Assembly: GCF_014353015.1 (NCBI RefSeq)
Contig: NZ_CP060704.1
Coordinates: forward strand, 434,001 to 498,000
Length of the DNA stretch: 64,000 bases
Source: Chitinimonas koreensis
Lineage (GTDB): Bacteria; Pseudomonadota; Gammaproteobacteria; Burkholderiales; Chitinimonadaceae
Reading direction: 5' to 3'
Shown: in pieces, positions 26,611 through 33,564 of the stretch
How positions within the stretch are numbered: the first letter of the stretch is position 1
How the letters are laid out: each line of letters starts with the position of its first letter
Program-made: the position numbers and the translations under genes
Notes under the pieces: generated by a model
Databases searched by the model: none
What the model saw: only the letters and a program-made list of their open reading frames with translations
Told to the model about the DNA's origin: nothing

Positions 26611-26883
26611 TTACTGCGGCGGCGGCACGTAGCCTTGCGGCATGTCGGCGCCGGCGCCGAAGAAGTAATTCTGCATCTGCTGCGACAGGTACTGGCGTGC
26701 GCGGCTGTCGGCAAGATTGAGGCGGTTCTCGTTGATCAGCATGGTCTGGTGCTTGACCCAGGCCTGCCAGGCTTCCTTCGACACGCTCTCGTAGATCTTC
26801 TTGCCCAGTTCGCCGGGCAGCGGCGCGAAATCCAGTCCCTCGGCTTCGCGACCCAGTTTGACGCAGTTCACCATTCTGGCCAT
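26611..26883 (-). CDS. yggX: Fe(2+)-trafficking / oxidative damage protection protein YggX
   Basis: 90 residues starting 'MARMVNCVKLGREAEGLDF' with the conserved Cys at position 7. Family blocks 'LPGELGKKIYESVSKEAWQA' and 'HQTMLINENRLNLADSRAR' are present, ending in a Pro-rich tail. YggX protects Fe-S clusters and contributes to iron trafficking. The upstream extension of the frame has no similarity and covers the island boundary. In the un-inserted ancestor this gene probably followed ychF directly. Confidence 0.94.
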   Translation of the reverse strand: MARMVNCVKLGREAEGLDFAPLPGELGKKIYESVSKEAWQAWVKHQTMLINENRLNLADSRARQYLSQQMQNYFFGAGADMPQGYVPPPQ

Positions 26884-26918
26884 GGCGGTACTCCTCTCGA
26901 CTAATAGCATTGCCACGT

Positions 26919-26943
26919 GACGCCCGTATGAACGGGCGCCACG
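26919..26943 (-). terminator. Hairpin next to the left island junction (probable old ychF terminator)
   Basis: GACGCCCG-TATGAA-CGGGCGCC (about 26,919-26,940) lies between yggX and the left copy of the att repeat. If the island is removed, this hairpin falls just downstream of the ychF stop codon. That would make it the original terminator of ychF. No T-tract is present, so function is uncertain. Confidence 0.4.
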
Positions 26944-26946
26944 CAG

Positions 26947-26959
26947 TGGATCAGACGTT
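26947..26959. repeat. attL: left 13-bp copy of the island integration repeat
   Basis: TGGATCAGACGTT, identical to 59,911-59,923, where it spans the stop codon of ychF. The next bases differ by one (AA versus GA). Together the two copies bracket the 33-kb lower-GC segment whose integrase lies at the right end. This is what site-specific insertion into the 3' end of ychF would produce. Confidence 0.8.
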
Positions 26960-27022
26960 AAGGCGCGATTGCGCCTGCAAGGCATTGATTTAAATAATCA
27001 ACAGGCTACACCGTCCAAGAAA

Positions 27023-27061
27023 ATACTCATGCTTGTACTCAAAGAACGCGGTGCTGAGTAT
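27023..27061. repeat. Left arm-type repeats (ATACTCA/GTACTCA)
   Basis: Three copies of the heptamer RTACTCA: ATACTCA 27,023-27,029, GTACTCA 27,035-27,041, and an inverted ATACTCA at 27,055-27,061. Three more occur inside the right end (59,733-59,783). Spacing and placement fit arm-type binding sites of a tyrosine integrase. Binding itself is inference. Confidence 0.55.
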
Positions 27062-27100
27062 GTTCAACGGTGAACTGGAGCCATTGCGAGATGCTCGGAT

Positions 27101-28324
27101 TCAGCGCTCCAAGCGCTGGTGACAGGTATCAATGACGGATTTTATCTGCTGCGCCATCGTCTGCCTAATCGGAACGCGCTCAAATCGCTCAGCCAATGAG
27201 CGTGCCTCCAGCAACATCCGGTCGATGACCTCCTCCGCCTGTTTGATCGATACGCCTCCCTCCTTCGCCAGGCGCAACAGATGCTGGCGTTCGATGGCGG
27301 CGCCTTCGCCGCAAATGTCCAGGTGGTGCTGACCCATCGGGCCCTCGCTGAAGGTCAGATCGAAGGCGGGCGCTAGCCGCCAGCGCCGGTCACGTCCGAG
27401 ACGCCACGCGAAATTCTTCGGATGATCGTCACGGTTGTGGAAGAGCACGTTGAAAACGGCTCGTGCATAAGCCTTCTCCACTTCGCGCTCATCGCGCGTC
27501 AAGAAGCGGGTGGCCCGCAGGAAGGCGGTGTAGTCGCTGGCACCAGGCATCCGGAAATCCACCTGCAGTAATCCGGCCAGACTATGCACTGGCACGAGTA
27601 GCCCGCCTTCGCGGTCGAAGCGTGCGACGCCGAATGCCGCCAGTTCAGGGCCAAGGTCGAAGCAGCGACTTTCGGGCATGTCCAGCCCACAATCCCGAGC
27701 CAACTCGGCATAGAGCTGCTCGATGACACAGACTTCCTTGTGTTCGTTCTGCGCGGGAAACTTGACCAGCCAGGGGCTGCCGGGCGCATCAGGACGGGTG
27801 CTGACTTGCCCGGTCGCGGCGTCATACTGCACCAGCGCCTTGGGCCTGGCGCCTTGCGGCGAGCCGCCGGTGAGCGCGAGTTCGCGCAGGGCGGCACCCG
27901 CTTCACCAGCCAGCGCGCGCCGGCTTTGCTCGGCCAGTGCCAGCAAGGACCAGTCGGGCTCCCGGGCACCGGCATCGCTCACCGGGACAAAGCGCAAAGC
28001 ACCCATGGCGCGCCCACCAACGAAGGCCAGCCGGTCCAGTGGCCCGGGGTGACGCACACCCTGCTGACGAAACAGGCGATCCATCAGCAACAAGCCCCAG
28101 CCGTCAGGAAGGCTGTCGGCGATCAGGCCCGGAAGGCGATGCAGGTGAGGCGGAAAGCTACCGTAGGCATCTGCACGCAACTTGAGGTGTAAGGGTGACA
28201 GTTCCAAGCCCTGAGCCAGGGCTTCGGCGGAGTATTCGAAGAGCAGGGATTGACCGTCATCAGCTAACCGCCCCAACGGCCAGTCTTCGCCCCAGCCGCA
28301 ATAATGCACGGTGAGCGACTTCAT
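27101..28324 (-). CDS. hipA: HipA-family serine/threonine kinase toxin
   Basis: 407 residues. The HipA N-terminal subdomain includes 'LHLKLRADAYGSFPPHLHRL'. The kinase core has the ATP-binding strand 'PWLVKFPAQNEHKEVCVIEQ', the catalytic loop 'VLFHNRDDHPKNFAWRLG' and the DFG-like 'LAPAFDLTFSEG', so the catalytic residues are intact. In E. coli HipA phosphorylates GltX and causes persistence. It overlaps the HipB-like gene by ATGA, the classic antitoxin-toxin arrangement. It is the first cargo gene inside attL and may help maintain the island. Confidence 0.9.
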   Translation of the reverse strand: MKSLTVHYCGWGEDWPLGRLADDGQSLLFEYSAEALAQGLELSPLHLKLRADAYGSFPPHLHRLPGLIADSLPDGWGLLLMDRLFRQQGVRHPGPLDRLAFVGGRAMGALRFVPVSDAGAREPDWSLLALAEQSRRALAGEAGAALRELALTGGSPQGARPKALVQYDAATGQVSTRPDAPGSPWLVKFPAQNEHKEVCVIEQLYAELARDCGLDMPESRCFDLGPELAAFGVARFDREGGLLVPVHSLAGLLQVDFRMPGASDYTAFLRATRFLTRDEREVEKAYARAVFNVLFHNRDDHPKNFAWRLGRDRRWRLAPAFDLTFSEGPMGQHHLDICGEGAAIERQHLLRLAKEGGVSIKQAEEVIDRMLLEARSLAERFERVPIRQTMAQQIKSVIDTCHQRLER

Positions 28325-28632
28325 GATGCCCTCTTGCGTGGCGCACGCTGGCGGCGGCTGACAAGGTCAACCTGCTCCATCTGGGCGATGGATTGCCGTT
28401 TGAGCACGAAGAGATCGTCCAGCGCCTCCAGCAAGCCAAGCGCCTGCGCGGCGCGGACCAGTGTTTCCAGCGAGCATTGGCCGTCCGTTTCGAGTTTGCG
28501 CAACGCCCCCAACGACAGCCCGGCCATTTGCGCCAGTTCACGCTGCGTAAGGGACTGGGCAAGCCGCTGCTCGCGCAGACGCACACCCAGTGCCTGCTGG
28601 ATTTCAACGGGGGTCGAGAGATTAAAAGCCAA
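28321..28632 (-). CDS. hipB: HipB-like XRE antitoxin
   Basis: 103 residues with an XRE helix-turn-helix: 'LGVRLREQRLAQSLTQRELA' then 'QMAGLSLGALRKLETDGQCS', and a basic C-terminal tail 'RRQRAPRKRAS'. Four-base overlap with hipA. The upstream AT-rich gap (28,633-28,779) has repeated GATC-N-TAAT words (near 28,640 and 28,671) that could be the autoregulatory operator. Confidence 0.88.
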   Translation of the reverse strand: MAFNLSTPVEIQQALGVRLREQRLAQSLTQRELAQMAGLSLGALRKLETDGQCSLETLVRAAQALGLLEALDDLFVLKRQSIAQMEQVDLVSRRQRAPRKRAS

Positions 28633-28779
28633 CCTAATGATCCTAATCGCAACAAAAATAGCTTAAAGATCATAATAATGACTTTTAATAAACATGAAAA
28701 GTGGCCTGTGCCGCGATAGCTACTGCGAGCGATCAGACGGCATCGGAGGCGCCACTTTCAACACCTCATTCAAAATGGT

Positions 28780-29049
28780 TCACGAGCCTGTCGCGGCTCT
28801 CAGCTCGGTTCGGTACCTATCATCTACTCGTTGGCAGAGCTCACCCAGCGAAAGCTCCAAAGCTTCCGCAAGACGGTGCAGGACGCTGATGGTGGGCTGC
28901 TTCCGTCCGCTTTCGATCATCGTGATGAATGGACGGTCGAGCTCACAGCGCCCGGCCACATCCTCTTGAGACAGCGCCAATTCTTGCCGGCGCACCTTGA
29001 CCTCGACCCCGAGAGCTGTGATCAGCAGTTGATTTCGACTTGGACGCAT
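28780..29049 (-). CDS. XRE-family transcriptional regulator
   Basis: 89 residues ('MRPSRNQLLITALGVEVKVR'). The HTH comprises 'RRQELALSQEDVAGRCELDR' and 'PFITMIESGRKQPTISVLHR', a standard XRE fold with no other domain. It is divergent from the lipoprotein gene at 29,135. Between them lies a near-perfect 20-bp palindrome, the natural operator for this regulator. Likely an autorepressor that also controls the lipoprotein/zinc-ribbon pair (inference). Confidence 0.85.
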   Translation of the reverse strand: MRPSRNQLLITALGVEVKVRRQELALSQEDVAGRCELDRPFITMIESGRKQPTISVLHRLAEALELSLGELCQRVDDRYRTELRAATGS

Positions 29050-29076
29050 AGGCGTCAAGTCTTTGTGTTTGGTTTA

Positions 29077-29096
29077 CTATTGACACGTGTCTATAG
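29077..29096. promoter_or_regulatory. Palindromic operator between the XRE gene and lipoprotein gene
   Basis: CTATTGACAC / GTGTCTATAG: 20 bp, with 9 of 10 positions in the arms symmetrical. It is centred in the divergent gap and overlaps a TTGACA element. Size and symmetry are typical of XRE dimer operators. Confidence 0.65.
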
Positions 29097-29134
29097 ATAA
29101 CAATCGACTGCTGCTGAATCTAATGGGGAAGCTA

Positions 29135-30289
29135 ATGAAGGTACTAACACAAAGGGTGCTCTCACATGGCAACGCACACTTTCGGCTGGTAAAGGTTGGC
29201 GCTGCGTCTATCTTCGCGGCAACGGCCCTGACCGGCTGCGTGACGACACAGTCACAGGCTGACGGCTCGACCAAGGTTCATCTCTCGCTGGGTGGCGTCT
29301 CCAAAATCAGTCCGGACAGCCCATCATCTCCCCCTACATCTGAAGCCAGACTGGCAACAACAGCCAATCAGACGAAGCCGGGCCTGCCGAGCCCGGTTAG
29401 CACTCCCGGCATTCGCACGACGGCGCTGGCGGGCGTCTTTAGCAAGCATCCCTACGACGGAACGCCCAAGACCTATTTCCCCCGAGTGGCTATCACGGTA
29501 ACGGACTGGTCTCGCAACGACTGCTGGATTGGCACGGCCACCATTTGGTGGAGCAAGAGCAAGTCCGAGGCTGTGCCTGCCTTCTCAGTGTGCTGGGGAC
29601 AGTCGGTCGGCTTCGCCGTCAACAACGCCGCCAACCTGCACCTATTCATGCAGCAGACAGCGGTCGAGCACAGCGGCAACGTGCGCACCGCTGGCCCGAA
29701 ACCGCCGATGCTGGCGGTTCCTGACCGGCAGCCGATCAGCGAACGGCAGCAGCTCGCTTTCCAGGGATTCATCCAGCAACTGGTACTCGACACCGGCTGG
29801 CGGCCAGGCGCGCCGACCAATCTGTGGTTGGTGGGGTACGACGCCAATGCCGTAATCAGGCCGACCACGGCTCCTGTCTCCAGCAAGGGAGCGCCGCAGC
29901 CCGTGGACGCCAAGGGCAAGGCGCAGCTCGATCAGGCGCTGGCCTGCACTGCCATCAGCCCACGATTTGATTTGGCCGAGTCCATGCTCAAGCAGGCTGG
30001 GTGGAGCCCAGACCAGGGAATCATGCCGGTCACCCTCACTGAGCAGGTCAAGGTCTACGGGTTCAGCGTTCGAAGAGTTGCGGTGTCACGTGACGGCGGC
30101 GAGCAGATCTACCGCAGCTACTTGGCTGGCACCACCCTCCAGCAGCTTGCGAAATCGGCCTCGCTAAAGCTGGGCAAAGACGGCAAGACCTACGGTCGTT
30201 TGACCAAAGTCGGTGTGTTGTCGGCGGGCATGGAGGGCGGCGAAGCCACGCTGACCTGCACCGTCAACACCGAAGGTTCGGAGGGTTGA
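29135..30289 (+). CDS. Predicted lipoprotein of unknown function
   Basis: 384 residues from ATG 29,135, chosen because GGGGAA lies 5 bp upstream and it gives a proper lipoprotein signal: basic N-region, hydrophobic 'VGAASIFAATALTGC', lipobox LTGC with Cys at about 35. A Ser/Pro/Thr-rich linker (about 55-95) precedes a globular domain with 'YFPRVAITVTDWSRNDCWIG', 'CWGQSVGFAVNNAANLHLFM' and 'MPVTLTEQVKVYGFSVRRVA'. No family is recognised. It is probably anchored in the outer or inner membrane. It forms an operon with the zinc-ribbon gene 2 bp downstream. Confidence 0.75.
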   Translation: MKVLTQRVLSHGNAHFRLVKVGAASIFAATALTGCVTTQSQADGSTKVHLSLGGVSKISPDSPSSPPTSEARLATTANQTKPGLPSPVSTPGIRTTALAGVFSKHPYDGTPKTYFPRVAITVTDWSRNDCWIGTATIWWSKSKSEAVPAFSVCWGQSVGFAVNNAANLHLFMQQTAVEHSGNVRTAGPKPPMLAVPDRQPISERQQLAFQGFIQQLVLDTGWRPGAPTNLWLVGYDANAVIRPTTAPVSSKGAPQPVDAKGKAQLDQALACTAISPRFDLAESMLKQAGWSPDQGIMPVTLTEQVKVYGFSVRRVAVSRDGGEQIYRSYLAGTTLQQLAKSASLKLGKDGKTYGRLTKVGVLSAGMEGGEATLTCTVNTEGSEG

Positions 30290-30291
30290 CC

Positions 30292-30759
30292 ATGACGATA
30301 CAATGCCCGAGCTGCGGCAGCACGCACATCCAGCCTATGGCCGTTGTGCATGCGGGCGGCACGCAGCACTTCCACGCAACGCACACGGCGATCACTTCAG
30401 ATGGGCAGTTCGTTCAAGGCAGCAGCCAAGGCTCCCAATCCACGGCGCTGGCTCAGCACTGCGCCCCACCTGCGCCGCCGTCACCGCTACCGTTCATTGG
30501 AGCCTATGGGATTGGCGGCATCATCATCTACATGTCGATGACGGTGTGCCCTTTGCTGGCGCGAGAGTGCGTTTATGTCGGCATGGCAGGCCTGCGCTAC
30601 AACTGGAAGCAAGCTGCTATCGGTCTGGGTCTGATCGCGTTGGGCTGGCTGCTGATGAAGGGCTGGCGTGCCCAGGCCAAGGTCTACAGTGCGGCGAAGC
30701 GCCAGTGGCAGAGCACTTGGTTTTGCCATACGTGTGGGCAGGCGCATCAACGGGAGTGA
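30292..30759 (+). CDS. Zinc-ribbon membrane protein of unknown function
   Basis: 155 residues. It starts 'MTIQCPSCGSTHIQPM' with one CPxCG knuckle, and the C-terminus has the second, 'WFCHTCGQAHQRE'. The two knuckles flank two hydrophobic helices ('FIGAYGIGGIIIYMSMTVCP' and 'QAAIGLGLIALGWLLMKGW'). Both ends could form one zinc ribbon on the cytoplasmic face. The start lies 2 bp after the lipoprotein stop, so the two are co-translated. No known family is recognised. Confidence 0.7.
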   Translation: MTIQCPSCGSTHIQPMAVVHAGGTQHFHATHTAITSDGQFVQGSSQGSQSTALAQHCAPPAPPSPLPFIGAYGIGGIIIYMSMTVCPLLARECVYVGMAGLRYNWKQAAIGLGLIALGWLLMKGWRAQAKVYSAAKRQWQSTWFCHTCGQAHQRE

Positions 30760-30768
30760 CGGGCCGCA

Positions 30769-30805
30769 GGCGATTACCGTAGTTATCGTAATTACGGTAA
30801 TCGCC
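30769..30805. terminator. 13-bp perfect inverted repeat between convergent genes
   Basis: GGCGATTACCGTA (30,769-30,781) and TACGGTAATCGCC (30,793-30,805), 11-base loop that itself resembles a half-repeat (TATCGTAAT). It sits between the zinc-ribbon gene (+) and the AAA+ gene (-), so a bidirectional terminator is the simplest reading. There is no strong T-tract. A protein-binding or recombination site remains possible. Confidence 0.5.
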
Positions 30806-30882
30806 CGGGCCGGGTAACAAGTAGGCGCCATCGGGCCGCGCTGAAACACTCACAAGCCAACGGAGTGTTCGACTTCCCTTGG

Positions 30883-32463
30883 TCAAGCCATGAATCCGAT
30901 CCCCCGGCGTGAAGAGGCCGGGATGGCGGGCAGATCACTGGCGCGAATGTGGTCACGCTCATCACGGGCAGCGCGCCCCAGTGCGCGCTGCAAGGCGAGG
31001 CCCAGGGTACGTGGTGGCAGGTCTTTCAGCTGGCTCACCACCTCTTCATCCAGCTTCGGGGCAAAGACGGAACCCCAGGGGCTCTCGGCCCGCATGCGGC
31101 CGTAGATTTGCTGCGCGATGTGCGCGACTTGCTCGGGCGTAGGCGCCCGCACCTGTAGCACCGTCATGCGCGACAGCAGTGGCGCCGGGATGCCCTCGGT
31201 ACTATTCGCCGTGGCGATCCAATTCACGTGGCTGGCATCGATGGCGAAATCGCGGATCGACAGGTCGATGAAATCGCGTGCGCTGCGTGGTTCCAGCAGG
31301 GTGTAAAGCGCCGCGAGTGGATCGTACTGGCGCTGCTGATCGGTCTTGTCGAGCTCGTCCAGCACGATCACCGGATTGGCCAGCGGCTGGTACGCCAGCA
31401 GCTCAAACACCACGCCAGGCTCCGAGTTCGACCAGAACGACTCCGACCCCGCCAAAGGCGAGCTGGACTGGGTGCTAGCCATGTCGATCACGCGGAACGG
31501 AAGGCTCAACCGGGAGGCAAGCCAGCGTGCAGCCTCTGTCTTACCAATGCCCGCAGGGCCGATGAGCAGGATGGGAGACCAGGCAACACGGCCGTCGCCC
31601 ATCGCGTGCAAGGCGAAGTGGTCATGCAATACGTCGGCTAGTTCGGCAAAGTTGGGGAAGTCGCGCTGGAAGTCTTCGATCAACTGCGGCCAGTCGTCAG
31701 GCAGTTCGCCCAGCTTGCGGCGTTCATGGCCTGCGGTGCGGATGCGCTCGGCGATGTACTGCGCCCGCTTGGCTTTCTCATCGGGCTTGGTGCGGTGACG
31801 CTCAACAAAGCTGCGCAGACCAGCGGCATCCAGAAACGCGATTGGGGGCGTTGCCCGAGGTGCCTGTAGTGCGGGCTGCTCCGGCGCCGCTGACGCTGCC
31901 TTCATGTCTGGCAGCGACTGCACTAGAGCATGCACCGCATCGTCGATGGATGGATCCAGCGGTTCCCCACGAACCGATTGCTCAGGCTTGGTGGCGGCCT
32001 GCAGCAGCCCTGCCGCGACCGCGAGCTTGTGGTTGCGCTTCAAGTCTTCCGCGAAGAGTCCGATGGTGGTTTCGTGCTGCTGGCAGCGCACGCCCTGGCC
32101 TGCGTTGGCATCACCGCCAATCACAGGCGCAGCGCACACCGGGCAGTGCTGCTGGGCAGCATGCCGGGTCGCCTCGATCAGATCCAGCAGGGCACGGTCT
32201 CTGTTGATGCTAGCGCCCACCAGCTCCACGCGCAGGCTGAGCTTGTCGCGCTGGTTGGTGGCGCAAAAGAGCGGCAAGTGTCGGTAGTCGGCCGGCTTCA
32301 TCAGCAGCTCGCATTGAGACACGAAGTGCTCCAGCACTGCTAAGTGGCCGGGAGCCGGCTCCACCACCTGCTTGGCCAACCAAGGGTGTTGGGCTTTCAG
32401 AGTTACCAGAGCGGCCTGGTAGGCGGCGCGGCTCATGGGGCGGTGGCGGTTGGAGCGTGTCAT
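30883..32463 (-). CDS. AAA+ ATPase with an internal zinc-binding motif, function unknown
   Basis: 526 residues. Residues 1-180 are helical and contain 'HCPVCAAPVIGG' with a later Cys/His pair ('GVRCQQHE'), suggesting a small zinc site. The AAA+ module follows: Walker A 'LLIGPAGIGKTEAARWLASR' (about 297-316), Walker B 'VIVLDELDKT' (about 364-373), sensor 1 'VNWIATANSTEGIP', and a lid with 'LPPRTLGLALQRALGRAARD'. The ATPase core resembles Lon/ClpX-like remodelling ATPases, but no protease domain is attached. It is divergent from an HTH regulator. A stress or defence role is inferred only from context. Confidence 0.8.
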   Translation of the reverse strand: MTRSNRHRPMSRAAYQAALVTLKAQHPWLAKQVVEPAPGHLAVLEHFVSQCELLMKPADYRHLPLFCATNQRDKLSLRVELVGASINRDRALLDLIEATRHAAQQHCPVCAAPVIGGDANAGQGVRCQQHETTIGLFAEDLKRNHKLAVAAGLLQAATKPEQSVRGEPLDPSIDDAVHALVQSLPDMKAASAAPEQPALQAPRATPPIAFLDAAGLRSFVERHRTKPDEKAKRAQYIAERIRTAGHERRKLGELPDDWPQLIEDFQRDFPNFAELADVLHDHFALHAMGDGRVAWSPILLIGPAGIGKTEAARWLASRLSLPFRVIDMASTQSSSPLAGSESFWSNSEPGVVFELLAYQPLANPVIVLDELDKTDQQRQYDPLAALYTLLEPRSARDFIDLSIRDFAIDASHVNWIATANSTEGIPAPLLSRMTVLQVRAPTPEQVAHIAQQIYGRMRAESPWGSVFAPKLDEEVVSQLKDLPPRTLGLALQRALGRAARDERDHIRASDLPAIPASSRRGIGFMA

Positions 32464-32582
32464 GGCAGCCTCTCTTGGCTAACTATAATTTACTATAACA
32501 ACAAGAAGAGCGGGAATCCAGCCTCGCCGGCCGCAGTGGATTTGTTTATAGTGATTTACTGTGATTTAGATCGAGATTTGTC
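32464..32582. promoter_or_regulatory. AT-rich divergent promoter region for the AAA+ and HTH genes
   Basis: Much richer in A/T than its flanks, with repeated TATAATTTACTATAA-like and TATAGTGATTTACTGTGATT words. The recurrent 'TTTACT' (about 32,491 and 32,546) suggests paired promoter or operator half-sites. Confidence 0.45.
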
Positions 32583-33341
32583 ATGCCAGCGCTGAGCAAC
32601 GAGCAACTCCCCATGCTGGCCGGCGCACTGCTGCGTCTGCGCGGCCTCACGTTGGCTGCGGTGTTTGACGCCACGGGCATTCGCCCGGCCAACTTATCCG
32701 CTTGGGTGAAGGGCAAACCGCAGGTTATCTCTGCTGCGCGCGTGGCAGCACTGATGTATCACCTCGGCGTGCAAGGCGGCCAGCTTCGCTCGGACATCGT
32801 GCATACCTGGACCGACCAAGGTGACTGGGCACATCTGCGCACCGTGTTCAATCTGCTTCAGGAGCCGGTGGCGCCTCGATGCTTATTCCTCGACGAGCAT
32901 CCCGGGATGTGCCACACCAGATTCCTGCAATGGGGCGAGGCATGGGTTCGACTGTCGCTCACGCCGGGGCCTACTGCGCAGGATGATTTGGCCGCGATGG
33001 TCAGTCCAGACCGACTGATCGTGCTGCCCGTCGCGCTGGAGGGTATCCCCGCGCAAGACCCGCAAGCGACAGCTTCTGCGCTCTTGAGCCTTACCGAGCA
33101 GGGAGGGCAGGAGATTCCCACTGGCGAACTGGCCCATGGCTTCATGCAACGCCTCGGGGCGCCGCCTGGGCAGGACTTTGTGCTCACGAGCGGCGACACA
33201 TTGGGCTGGCGCATCTTGGAGACGAGCTTGCGCAGTGCAATGCGCAGGGGATTGAGTCCCACCCAGTTAGCGTTGAAGATCGAGACGATGCGGCTCGATG
33301 AAGACGATTTCACCCGTTCAGGCAAAGTCAAATCTGGATGA
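32583..33341 (+). CDS. HTH-domain protein paired with the AAA+ ATPase
   Basis: 252 residues. The N-terminal 60 residues form a helix-turn-helix: 'MLAGALLRLRGLTLAAVFDA', 'TGIRPANLSAWVKGKPQVIS'. The rest is a novel-looking domain with 'VAPRCLFLDEHPGMCHTRFL', 'RLIVLPVALEGIPAQDPQA' and a C-terminal helical 'GLSPTQLALKIETMRLDEDD'. No family is recognised beyond the HTH. It is divergent from the AAA+ gene across a 119-bp AT-rich gap, so it probably regulates that pair. Confidence 0.7.
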   Translation: MPALSNEQLPMLAGALLRLRGLTLAAVFDATGIRPANLSAWVKGKPQVISAARVAALMYHLGVQGGQLRSDIVHTWTDQGDWAHLRTVFNLLQEPVAPRCLFLDEHPGMCHTRFLQWGEAWVRLSLTPGPTAQDDLAAMVSPDRLIVLPVALEGIPAQDPQATASALLSLTEQGGQEIPTGELAHGFMQRLGAPPGQDFVLTSGDTLGWRILETSLRSAMRRGLSPTQLALKIETMRLDEDDFTRSGKVKSG

Positions 33342-33564
33342 ACTGCGGGACGAACGCGAGTAGTGCGAATTCCGGACACGTGCCGGTAGCGACCGGACTA
33401 GGCTGATAGCGGAAGTTCACTAACAACGGCTTCGCTACCGCGAGTTTCCCGTCTACGGATATCTAGAAAGGCCGAGGCGATTCAGTCCTGTAGAGTCATT
33501 CGGAAGGGAGCGGCAGTCCTGTGGAAACGTGGACGCCGCCGGAGAACAAAATGGAGGCTGCGTG

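Noticed and set aside
26884..27100. tRNA gene as the island attachment site
   Set aside because: No tRNA lies at either boundary. The only tRNA in the window (tRNA-Gln at 63,601) is 3.7 kb outside the right end. The repeat maps to the ychF 3' end instead.
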